The notes under the pieces: generated by a model
The model's input: the letters and a program-made list of their open reading frames with translations, nothing else
Database searches by the model: none
Told to the model about the DNA's origin: nothing
Assembly (NCBI RefSeq): GCF_905196875.1
Contig: NZ_CAJJWO010000008.1
Location: 61,959 to 125,958 of the forward strand
Direction: 5' to 3'
DNA from: an uncultured Parabacteroides sp.
GTDB taxonomy: Bacteria; Bacteroidota; Bacteroidia; Bacteroidales; Tannerellaceae
Length of the DNA: 64,000 nt
Part shown: in pieces, positions 34,420 to 41,982 of the stretch
Numbering within the stretch: the first letter of the stretch is position 1
How the letters are laid out: each line of letters starts with the position of its first letter
Translations under genes and position numbers: made by a program

Positions 34420-35745
34420 ATGTTTGAAAATTTAAGCGAAAGGTTAGACAGGTCGTTTAAACTGTTGAAAGGTGAAGGCAAGATCACCGAGATCAATGTG
34501 GCTGAAACACTGAAAGATGTGCGTAAAGCATTGCTTGATGCCGACGTTAACTATAAAGTAGCCAAATCTTTTACCGATACGGTTAAAGAAAAAGCTCTGG
34601 GACAGAATGTGCTTACCTCCGTGAAGCCCAGTCAGTTGATGGTGAAGATCGTACACGACGAGTTGGCCAGCCTGATGGGTGGTACAGCTATCGATATCGA
34701 TCTGAAAGGTTCGCCTGCAGTAATCCTTATGTCGGGTCTGCAAGGATCGGGTAAAACCACTTTCTCAGGGAAATTGGCCAACCTGCTGAAGACGAAAAAG
34801 AATAAGAAGCCGTTATTGGCTGCTTGTGACGTTTATCGTCCGGCCGCTATCGAACAGTTGCGTGTTGTAGGTGAACAGGTTGGTGTACCTGTTTATATGG
34901 AGCTGGAAAATAAGAATCCGGTAGAGATAGCAATGAACGCTATCCGCGAAGCTCGTGCTAAAGGTAACGACGTGGTAATTGTCGATACCGCCGGTCGTCT
35001 GGCTATCGACGAGCAGATGATGAATGAGATCGCTGCAATCAAGAGCGCTATCCAGCCTGACGAAATCTTGTTCGTTGTCGACTCTATGACCGGACAGGAT
35101 GCCGTTAATACAGCTAAAGAGTTTAACGAACGCCTGGACTTCGATGGTGTTGTCCTGACTAAGTTGGATGGTGATACCCGTGGTGGTGCCGCTCTTTCTA
35201 TCCGTACAGTGGTAGACAAGCCCATCAAGTTTGTCGGAACCGGTGAAAAGATGGATGCCCTCGATATCTTCCACCCCGAACGTATGGCCGACCGTATCCT
35301 CGGTATGGGTGATATCGTTTCGTTGGTTGAACGTGCCCAGGAACAATATGATGAAGAAGAGGCTAAGCGTCTTCAGAAGAAGATTGCCAAGAACCAGTTT
35401 GACTTCAACGATTTCATAGCCCAGATCCAGCAAATCAAGAAGATGGGTAACCTGAAAGAATTGGCATCCATGATTCCGGGTGTCGGTAAGGCGTTGAAGG
35501 ATATCGATATCGACGACAATGCTTTCAAGAGTATCGAAGCGATCATTTACTCGATGACTCCCGACGAACGTACCAATCCGGCTATTCTGAACGGTACACG
35601 CCGTACGCGTATCGCAAAAGGTAGCGGTACGACTGTGCAGGAAGTGAATAAGCTGATCAAACAGTTTGATGAAACCCGTAAGATGATGCGTATGCTTACT
35701 GCTGCTAAACCGGGAAGTAAGAAATTTCCTTCGTTGAAAAGATAA
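34420..35745 (+). CDS. ffh: Signal recognition particle protein Ffh
   Basis: 441 residues. Helical N domain (about 1-90), G domain with GLQGSGKTT near 107, DTAGR near 189 and TKLDGDTRGG near 247, then the Met-rich M domain (about 300-441; GSGTTVQEVNKLIKQF) that binds 4.5S RNA and signal peptides. It directs membrane proteins to FtsY/SecYEG. A TACCTTTG -7 element is at 34361-34368. It ends 18 nt before folD. Confidence 0.95.
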   Translation: MFENLSERLDRSFKLLKGEGKITEINVAETLKDVRKALLDADVNYKVAKSFTDTVKEKALGQNVLTSVKPSQLMVKIVHDELASLMGGTAIDIDLKGSPAVILMSGLQGSGKTTFSGKLANLLKTKKNKKPLLAACDVYRPAAIEQLRVVGEQVGVPVYMELENKNPVEIAMNAIREARAKGNDVVIVDTAGRLAIDEQMMNEIAAIKSAIQPDEILFVVDSMTGQDAVNTAKEFNERLDFDGVVLTKLDGDTRGGAALSIRTVVDKPIKFVGTGEKMDALDIFHPERMADRILGMGDIVSLVERAQEQYDEEEAKRLQKKIAKNQFDFNDFIAQIQQIKKMGNLKELASMIPGVGKALKDIDIDDNAFKSIEAIIYSMTPDERTNPAILNGTRRTRIAKGSGTTVQEVNKLIKQFDETRKMMRMLTAAKPGSKKFPSLKR

Positions 35746-35763
35746 ACATTAAAGAGACATATT

Positions 35764-36660
35764 ATGGAAGACAATCATTATCAATTACTGGACGGAAAAG
35801 CTGTTTCTGCTCAAATGAAGAAAGAAATGGCGGAAGAAGTCGCCCAGATCAAAGCGGCAGGCGGTAAGATCCCTCACCTGGCTGCTATTCTGGTGGGTCA
35901 TGACGGGGGTAGTGAGACCTATGTGGCCAGTAAAGTAAAGACTTGTGAAGAGATCGGTTTCAAATCGACACTGATTCGTTACGAGGACGACGTGACCGAA
36001 GAAGAGTTGCTTCGCCGTGTAGACGAACTGAACAATGATCCGGATGTGGATGGCTTTATCGTACAGCTTCCTCTCCCGAAACACATTTCTGAGCAAAAGA
36101 TTATTGAGGCGATCGATTACCGTAAAGACGTTGACGGCTTCCATCCGATCAATGTAGGACGTATGTCGATCGGTCTTCCTTGTTTTGTTTCTGCCACACC
36201 GGCAGGTATTTTGGAATTGCTGAAACGTTACGAAATAGAAACCAGCGGTAAACATTGCGTGGTACTGGGACGTAGCAATATCGTCGGAAAGCCGATGGCT
36301 ACCTTGATGATGCAGAAAGCTTATCCGGGCAACTGTACGGTAACGGTTTGCCACAGCCGCTCGAACAATCTGAAAGAAATGTGTTTAAGTGCCGATATTA
36401 TCATTGTCGCTTTAGGAGTTCCTGAATTCCTGAAAGCTGATATGGTGAAGGAAGGCGCTGTTATTGTCGATGTTGGCACTACCCGTATGCCGAGTAGCGT
36501 GACTAAAAGCGGTTACAAGTTGACAGGGGATGTGAAGTTTGATGAAGTGGCACCAAAATGCTCTTATATAACACCTGTACCGGGTGGGGTGGGGCCTATG
36601 ACAATCATTTCATTGATGCGTAATACCCTGTTGGCTGGCAAAAAAGCAATTTATAAGTAA
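35764..36660 (+). CDS. folD: Bifunctional methylenetetrahydrofolate dehydrogenase/cyclohydrolase
   Basis: 298 residues. It interconverts 5,10-methylene-, methenyl- and 10-formyl-THF. The catalytic YVASKVKTCEEIGF block near 57 holds the Lys and Tyr, QLPLPKHI near 101 is the folate-site signature, and GRSNIVGKPMA near 174 is the NAD(P)-binding loop; the PVPGGVGPMTI block near 279 completes it. It follows ffh by 18 nt and is probably co-transcribed. Confidence 0.95.
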   Translation: MEDNHYQLLDGKAVSAQMKKEMAEEVAQIKAAGGKIPHLAAILVGHDGGSETYVASKVKTCEEIGFKSTLIRYEDDVTEEELLRRVDELNNDPDVDGFIVQLPLPKHISEQKIIEAIDYRKDVDGFHPINVGRMSIGLPCFVSATPAGILELLKRYEIETSGKHCVVLGRSNIVGKPMATLMMQKAYPGNCTVTVCHSRSNNLKEMCLSADIIIVALGVPEFLKADMVKEGAVIVDVGTTRMPSSVTKSGYKLTGDVKFDEVAPKCSYITPVPGGVGPMTIISLMRNTLLAGKKAIYK

Positions 36661-36686
36661 ATATTCTGCATATTTTTGCCAAAAAG

Positions 36687-36717
36687 TTTGCAGAGTAAAA
36701 AAATACAGCTATCTTTG
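36687..36717 (+). promoter_or_regulatory. Promoter of tRNA-His
   Basis: TTTG at 36687-36690, a 19-nt spacer, and TATCTTTG at 36710-36717. This is an excellent match to the Bacteroidetes consensus, ending 27 nt before the tRNA gene. Confidence 0.8.
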
Positions 36718-36744
36718 CAGCGTCTTAGAAAAAAAGATATACAT

Positions 36745-36817
36745 GGTGGTTGTAGTTCAGTGGTAGAGCACCTGATTGTGGTTCAGGGTGTCGCGGGTTC
36801 GAATCCCGTCTTCCACC
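36745..36817 (+). tRNA. tRNA-His (anticodon GTG)
   Basis: Cloverleaf with the extra 5' G at 36745, D-arm GTTC…GAGC, anticodon stem CCTGA/TCAGG around TTGTGGT (anticodon GTG) and T-arm GCGGG/CCCGT. In the acceptor stem the inner pairs 5-68 and 6-67 read T-T and T-T while the outer five pairs are Watson-Crick. This is an oddity; everything else is canonical. Confidence 0.88.
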
Positions 36818-36826
36818 CGTAAAAAC

Positions 36827-36866
36827 AAAGAAAGTCATTCCTTTTTAGGAGTGACTTTCTTGTTTT
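36827..36866. terminator. Terminator after tRNA-His, also near the 3' end of the GNAT gene
   Basis: Long stem AAAGAAAGTCATTCC with GGAGTGACTTTCTT around TTTTTA, followed by GTTTT. It is symmetrical enough to serve both converging units; it touches the GNAT stop at 36865. Confidence 0.8.
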
Positions 36867-37785
36867 AATAGTTTTTCCGCATCACAAAGTTGATCATATC
36901 AATGCCACTCACTGTTACTGTTTGTTGCTCTTCTACAAAGAATCCCTGTTTTTCAAAAAATGGACGCGCGGTAAGGCTTACTTCTGCAAATAGTGAAGGG
37001 GCATGATGATATTTAACAAATTCTTCCGCTAATTGAAGTAGTAATGTAGCTATCCCTTTTTGCTGGAATCGGGGGTGAACAAACATGCTATGCAGATAGC
37101 CTTGTGTATCGACGGAAGTGAAACCTGCTGTCTGGAAGGTTTCGGTATCTTCGGCAAGGAAGAAATGCAGTTCGCTATGAAAGAGTTCTTGCCAACGGGC
37201 CGAGTCGGCACGGTTTATCCATGCATCGATCTGCTCCGGGGAATAATCCTTGCAGCAGGTGTTACGTACGCTTTTTTCGAATACATGGTGTAGTGTTGCC
37301 AGATCTTCTGTATCTGCTTTTCTTATCCGGATCGGTTTCATTTGCATATGAAGGATCGGATATGGTTTACCCTGGCCGTCTGTGGCATCCCGTGAGATCA
37401 CCTCGAAACCTCTGCTCAGGTAGAAATGTGATGCTTGCTCGTTTTGCTCGTTCACATCTACTTTCCGGATGTTCTTTTCCCGGAGGGCATATTCTATAAA
37501 CAACCTGCCATAACCTTTGCCCTGTTGTGAAGGATGAACGAACAGCATTTCGATCAACTCGTCACTCAGTCCCATGAACGCTGCAATATGTCCGTTTTGT
37601 TCATCTCTTATCAGGTAAAGTTCAACAGCCCGGAAATACTCGTTCCGTATCAGGGGCTTATAATATTGTATATCCTCTTCGGTCAGGAAATGATGAGAGC
37701 TGCGAACGGAGGCTTCCCAAACCCGCAGCAGTTCATCGTAATCCGCCTCGGTAGCCAATTCGTATTTTGTTTGCTTTTTTACCAT
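36865..37785 (-). CDS. Tandem GNAT-family N-acetyltransferase
   Basis: 306 residues made of two GNAT domains. The first (about 8-150) has FVHPSQQGKGYGRLF, the acetyl-CoA loop Q-x-x-G-x-G. The second (about 153-305) has FVHPRFQQKGIATLL and an FFEKQGF end. Each domain carries its own beta4-alpha3 signature, so both could bind acetyl-CoA. Substrates are unknown. The gene follows the RluA gene on the same strand (39-nt gap). Confidence 0.85.
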   Translation of the reverse strand: MVKKQTKYELATEADYDELLRVWEASVRSSHHFLTEEDIQYYKPLIRNEYFRAVELYLIRDEQNGHIAAFMGLSDELIEMLFVHPSQQGKGYGRLFIEYALREKNIRKVDVNEQNEQASHFYLSRGFEVISRDATDGQGKPYPILHMQMKPIRIRKADTEDLATLHHVFEKSVRNTCCKDYSPEQIDAWINRADSARWQELFHSELHFFLAEDTETFQTAGFTSVDTQGYLHSMFVHPRFQQKGIATLLLQLAEEFVKYHHAPSLFAEVSLTARPFFEKQGFFVEEQQTVTVSGIDMINFVMRKNY

Positions 37786-37824
37786 ATTTCAATCTGTTTG
37801 ATATGCATAGAGTTTTATTCTTTA

Positions 37825-39450
37825 CTAAAAATCAGCCTTTTTTTCCACGCAAACTACTTCTCCTGTAATAGGATGCCTGAATTCCAGGTATTCGGCATGC
37901 AAGTACAGCCGATCGGCTCTTTTTCCATATAATTCATCACCGGCAATGGGTACGTTCAACCCTTTTGGATGAGCGGCATGTACACGTAGTTGGTGTGTCC
38001 GGCCGGTGAGGGGATAGAAAGCGATACGTGTATAATGGAGGTTAGGTTCCAGAACCTGGTAGTATGTTATCGCAGGCTTTCCGTATTCTTCGCTTACAAT
38101 TTGACGGGGACGATCCTCCGGATCCAGGCATAACGGAAGGTCGATGGTTCCCTGGTCGGACGCGACCGGTCCGTCTAGTAAGGCGATATACCGTTTCTTT
38201 ACCGTGCGGTTCTTGAACTGTGCTTGTAGGTTCTGGTGAATAGCTTTTGTTTTTGCTATAAGAAGTAAGCCCGAAGTCGCCATATCCAGCCGGTGCACGA
38301 TCATCGGGCCTGTTGCATCCGGATAACGGATAGTTAACCACTGATAAACAGAGTCTGTATCCATTTTCCCGGGGACAGATAACATCCCGGCCGGTTTATT
38401 GATTACCAATAACCATTCGTCTTCCAGTAAGATTTCCGGTTCAGCCTCTTTGTGGTAGTTTACAGACAGCGGGTTTACTTCTACATTCAATCCCTGCAAC
38501 ATATGTTTTAATATAGGCTCGCATTTCCCTTTACAAGCCGGATAATAATAACCGTGACGGCGGATTTCCATCTTCGGGGAATCTCCCCACCAGAATTCGG
38601 CCATAGCAAGTGGCTTCAGCTGGTGCAGGTAAGCATATTGCAGGAGCTTGGGAGCTGCGCATTCTCCTGCTCCGGCAGGAGGTGTTTTTTGCTCCGTTTC
38701 ATTGAATAGTTCACATAGATCTTTCACATTACCCTTAGCATTCAGTATCCGGAATTGTTCGAATAGCTGTTGTTGTAAGGCTGCCGAGCGCGTCTTGCGT
38801 TCTGCTTTCAGTTGTTCGATCGTAGCTTCGAATGTTTTTACTTCGGATTGTAAAGTCTCCATTCGTTCGTTCCATTGCTGCTTTAACCGTTTTAGTTCCG
38901 CTTTCTGAAATTGGCTTTCACGAACCATGGCAGCCAGTTCTGCTGCATCCGGATTAGCCTGCCGCTTGATTTCACGATTTTTTTGAGCGACTTTCAGTTG
39001 CTCTTTTGCTTCGCTGAGGCTTTGTTCGGCCTGACGGCTTGTTTCCGACAGTTGCTCTTTGCAGGCGGTATATTCCTTATCTGTCTGAAGCTGCCTGATC
39101 CGGGCGTTGATTGCGGAGATCTGTTCTTCTTCGATCCGGAAGAAACCTTGCGGTTGTTGCAGATCGTAGATCGGGGGAACGAAATAGCTGTGCAGGTTTT
39201 TGCCGGCCAGTATACCGGAGAATGCGGCCAGGAAACCCAGTTCTCCTGTCGCAGTCTGTACGATCAGTACACCGAACATTTTCCCTTGTCGCAAGTCGCT
39301 CTCCCAGTCTTTTCTTGACAAAAGATAAGCCTGTACCTCTTCTGAAGCCACTACCGACAAAGGATGAGGGATATAATGAAACGGAAATGTAAATTGTTCC
39401 GGTAGTGGTATGTGGGATACCGGATGACTGAAAAAATGAAACTTATCCAT
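37825..39450 (-). CDS. RluA-family pseudouridine synthase with long N-terminal extension
   Basis: 541 residues. The C-terminal third (about 350-541) is a RluA-type synthase with the catalytic Asp in MIVHRLDMATSGLLL near residue 390 and GRTHQLRVH near 490. It would isomerise uridines in rRNA or tRNA. The first 330 residues are unrelated to the catalytic core: an N-terminal segment with a possible redox or metabolite-binding fold (about 1-100), then a charged coiled coil (about 110-225), then a CxxxC pair (ACKGKC, near 300). The gene lies 2 nt downstream of the BamE/DUF4476 lipoprotein start boundary, on the same strand. Target site unknown. Confidence 0.85.
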   Translation of the reverse strand: MDKFHFFSHPVSHIPLPEQFTFPFHYIPHPLSVVASEEVQAYLLSRKDWESDLRQGKMFGVLIVQTATGELGFLAAFSGILAGKNLHSYFVPPIYDLQQPQGFFRIEEEQISAINARIRQLQTDKEYTACKEQLSETSRQAEQSLSEAKEQLKVAQKNREIKRQANPDAAELAAMVRESQFQKAELKRLKQQWNERMETLQSEVKTFEATIEQLKAERKTRSAALQQQLFEQFRILNAKGNVKDLCELFNETEQKTPPAGAGECAAPKLLQYAYLHQLKPLAMAEFWWGDSPKMEIRRHGYYYPACKGKCEPILKHMLQGLNVEVNPLSVNYHKEAEPEILLEDEWLLVINKPAGMLSVPGKMDTDSVYQWLTIRYPDATGPMIVHRLDMATSGLLLIAKTKAIHQNLQAQFKNRTVKKRYIALLDGPVASDQGTIDLPLCLDPEDRPRQIVSEEYGKPAITYYQVLEPNLHYTRIAFYPLTGRTHQLRVHAAHPKGLNVPIAGDELYGKRADRLYLHAEYLEFRHPITGEVVCVEKKADF

Positions 39451-39452
39451 TT

Positions 39453-40124
39453 TTATCTCCGTGGTCCCGAAAACATTTTGCGTACTTTATCCTGGCTTGA
39501 CAGGAAGCTTAGCGAACGGACAATATCTTCATAGTTTTCCGGATCGGCTATCCGTGGAGCTACGATATCCAATACATTCAGTTTGTCATCGTCGAATGTA
39601 TAGATAGACATCAGTCTTATGCATTGCTGACAGGAAAAATACCGGTCGGCAACCCCTATGGATAGTAATTCCAGCTGATCGTCTTTAAACGGCTTCGATT
39701 TGACTGTATTGTATAGTTTCTGAAAGTCTCTGTCGTTTATAATCCTGCCGGGTCGCATATGATTGTTGTAAGGAGGGCGGGGCCTGTCGTATTCAATATC
39801 ATTCGGTGGATAGACGGCAACGGGAGGAACCGGAGTCTGGTCTACGTCTCCGCTGAATGAATCCATGTTTGTCACCCTGTCATTCTGGAAATCAATTAAA
39901 ATAATGGTGGTTCCGAGGATGTCTACTTTTCTGAATTCCCATTGTTCATATTCATGGTCGAAACGACGGTAATCCGGGTTGCCGAGCAGGTTGGTTATCT
40001 CCCTTTTGCTCATTCCTTTTTCTATTCTCTGGATGGCATTTCTGTTGGTTTGGTAGCTTCCGCAACTGCTGAAGAAGAGTGAACCGCCGATCAGTAGGAG
40101 TGCTATTAGTGTTTTAATTTTCAT
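39453..40124 (-). CDS. BamE-like / DUF4476 fusion lipoprotein
   Basis: 223 residues with a lipoprotein signal (lipobox FFSSC, Cys about 21). Residues 30-85 resemble the BamE/SmpA fold (IEKGMSKREITNLLGNPDYRR, WEFRKVD). A proline-rich linker (about 95-130) leads to a C-terminal DUF4476-like helical domain (about 135-220; FQKLYNTVKSKPFKDDQL…YTFDDDKLNVLDIVAPRI). BamE proteins are subunits of the beta-barrel assembly machine, so an outer-membrane role is possible but not shown. I infer the domain names from patterns only. Confidence 0.7.
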   Translation of the reverse strand: MKIKTLIALLLIGGSLFFSSCGSYQTNRNAIQRIEKGMSKREITNLLGNPDYRRFDHEYEQWEFRKVDILGTTIILIDFQNDRVTNMDSFSGDVDQTPVPPVAVYPPNDIEYDRPRPPYNNHMRPGRIINDRDFQKLYNTVKSKPFKDDQLELLSIGVADRYFSCQQCIRLMSIYTFDDDKLNVLDIVAPRIADPENYEDIVRSLSFLSSQDKVRKMFSGPRR

Positions 40125-40182
40125 ATTCTTTTTCTTTTAGTTTATGATAGGTCTCTTTTATTTGGGTATAAAGATAATCAAT

Positions 40183-40911
40183 TCAATATATTCTTTTCGA
40201 TAGACCTCCGCCAATTGTTATGTTTTCTCCATTAATCGATTCATTTTCTTCCTGACAGAGGAACAGGCACATACGGGCGATATCTTCTGCAAATTCCGGT
40301 ATCCCGGCTGCAGTAACTGAATTGACTGTTATATGACATTCCGCGAGTGAAGTGGCAAGAGTGGAGGTTAATGAAAGGATACCTCCGGTTGTGACATTAG
40401 TTTCCGATAGATTTATAATTCTTCCGTACGGATTCGCTTCGCTTTGCGAGCGGCGATGTAAGGACAGGTGGCGTGACGTGACGAAGGCAGATAATAGATT
40501 GGCGGAAAGAAGTTGTTCGAAATCTTCCATGCTGGTTTCCGTGATCGGATTTGTCTGGCAGGTACCTGTATTGATTAGTATATCCAAGTCGCCCCAATCC
40601 TCCAGGATATGTCGCAGGCAGTTATCCAGGGAAATCTTGTCGTTGATATCTGCATGATGGAAAGTCGTGCCGGTCTTTTCAGCCATTAATTGGCCGGCTT
40701 CTTCATCTGTGCCGCAAAAAGCGACCCGGTTACCTGCCATGCGGAATGATTTTACTATCACTTTGCCGAGTTCTCCGGTTCCATCCGTTACAAAAACTCT
40801 TCTGGTTTTGTGGAGCGTATTTTTCTTTTTTATACCGTAGCCGGTTTTTGTTCCGGTATTTTTTCTGGATTGGTATTCCTCGTATTTCTTTTCCAGGTAG
40901 TTATCTGCCAT
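40183..40911 (-). CDS. Short-chain dehydrogenase-like protein lacking the catalytic Tyr/Lys
   Basis: 242 residues. A basic 40-residue N-terminal tail precedes a Rossmann fold with TDGTGELG (SDR TGxxxGxG). The DINDKISLDNCLRHILE and INTG (NAG-like) elements follow, and the end is GENITIGGG. The segment after NLS runs directly into LTSTLATSLAE, so about a dozen residues that should carry YxxxK are missing. The substrate loop after SVTAAGIPE is also short. It is therefore probably an inactive nucleotide-binding homologue. It lies 58 nt upstream of the BamE-like gene. Confidence 0.75.
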   Translation of the reverse strand: MADNYLEKKYEEYQSRKNTGTKTGYGIKKKNTLHKTRRVFVTDGTGELGKVIVKSFRMAGNRVAFCGTDEEAGQLMAEKTGTTFHHADINDKISLDNCLRHILEDWGDLDILINTGTCQTNPITETSMEDFEQLLSANLLSAFVTSRHLSLHRRSQSEANPYGRIINLSETNVTTGGILSLTSTLATSLAECHITVNSVTAAGIPEFAEDIARMCLFLCQEENESINGENITIGGGLSKRIY

Positions 40912-41007
40912 GATTATTGTTTATTGTAATTCTACTATGTTTATGTATTTGCTGTACCCTATCTTCATAAATCACTTTTAGAAGATAGGAGGCTGTTGTT
41001 TAATTTG

Positions 41008-41646
41008 TTATACTGAAGTTCCCGGTTCCGTATGCCTGCTTACCCGAAAATATCCCGGTACAGGATAGTAAAACGGGGCTTTGCTGTATCCCGGATGTGT
41101 GAGGCGCCCTTCCTTTACACGTGTTTGTAGTCTGCGCAGGGCTGTCGATTTCCGTAGTCCGCATAGAACACACATGTCTATCGTCGTGATATAAGCATGA
41201 TCCTGAAAATAATCGGCCAGTTTACCGTCGATCTCGATCTCGCTGATTGTCTTAGAGCGGTGGGTATGTGCTACTCTTTGAAAAGGCATTCCTTTGAGTG
41301 AATCTTCCAACGCTTTGTCCGGAGTAAAAACGATTCCTCCGAAGTGGATATTTTCGGCTCGTATTTCTTTGGGCGAACGTACGGCCGGCGATTTGGCACT
41401 GCCGCGGAATGTACCTACCCCTTTTAGTTGTACGCTGTTTCCTTTGCGTATTTCACGTTCCAGTGTATGTGCAAATTCAACAAAAGCAGCTGCCAGGTCA
41501 CCGGTCGACAGGCTACACCGATCGGCTATCTGTTCGATCATCATCTCGGTGGTTATCCGTGCTTTTACGACAAGCCGGGAATGGTATCTCGTTTTGTTGG
41601 AACCTTTAGGCTGGGGAGTAGGGAAGAAGTCATAAAGTGCACTCAT
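41008..41646 (-). CDS. HU-HIG domain DNA-binding protein
   Basis: 212 residues. Residues about 20-130 have the HU-like DNA-bending fold in its HU-HIG form (TTEMMIEQIADRCSLSTGDLAAAFVEFAHTLEREIRKGNSVQLKGVGTF). The C-terminal 80 residues are a distinct extension with a helix-turn-helix-like segment (MCVLCGLRKSTALRRLQTRVKEGRL). These proteins are usual near Bacteroidetes mobile or phage-derived loci. It is divergent from the VapE-like ATPase gene, across a 336-nt region with 23-bp repeats, so it probably binds there. Confidence 0.75.
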   Translation of the reverse strand: MSALYDFFPTPQPKGSNKTRYHSRLVVKARITTEMMIEQIADRCSLSTGDLAAAFVEFAHTLEREIRKGNSVQLKGVGTFRGSAKSPAVRSPKEIRAENIHFGGIVFTPDKALEDSLKGMPFQRVAHTHRSKTISEIEIDGKLADYFQDHAYITTIDMCVLCGLRKSTALRRLQTRVKEGRLTHPGYSKAPFYYPVPGYFRVSRHTEPGTSV

Positions 41647-41708
41647 GGGATCTGTTGGTTAGGTGGAAACAAACTAATGTTTTCCTGCTTTATTACTAAT
41701 ACTTAACT

Positions 41709-41826
41709 GGTGAATTGTTTTTTGAATCACATACTATGACGAACTTTTGTCACATGTTGTGAAGTAGCTTCATCATATAATGTGACGTAGCTATCGCTCA
41801 TATTGTGATTCAAGAAAGAACTCCTT
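41709..41826. repeat. Iteron-like array, 23-bp period
   Basis: TCACA at 41727 and 41750 and TGTGA at 41758, 41781 and 41804 are spaced exactly 23 nt within each set. Units 41735-41757, 41758-41780 and 41781-41803 align throughout, sharing T-TGA-G-A near the front and TCA near the back. Half-units flank them on both sides. The array occupies the HU-HIG/VapE divergent region. Confidence 0.8.
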
Positions 41827-41914
41827 ACAAAAATACGAGTAATATAGCAGTAAAACAATACTTTTCGCTATCTTTTTTATTAGATCAGTTTATTGAAAAA
41901 CAACTGATTATATA

Positions 41915-41947
41915 TTTGTGAAACGAGTATTTATGCGTATATATTTG
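41915..41947 (+). promoter_or_regulatory. Promoter of the VapE-like gene
   Basis: TTTG at 41915-41918, a 21-nt spacer and TATATTTG at 41940-41947. The start would be near 41954, about 29 nt before ATG 41983. Confidence 0.7.
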
Positions 41948-41982
41948 TGCTTCATTCTTATTAACCTCTAAAATTTATCGAT

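Noticed and set aside
41709..41826. TGTGA/TCACA sites read as CRP-binding sites
   Set aside because: Spacing is 23 nt in tandem and the units align beyond the pentamers, so an iteron or multi-site operator is the better reading.
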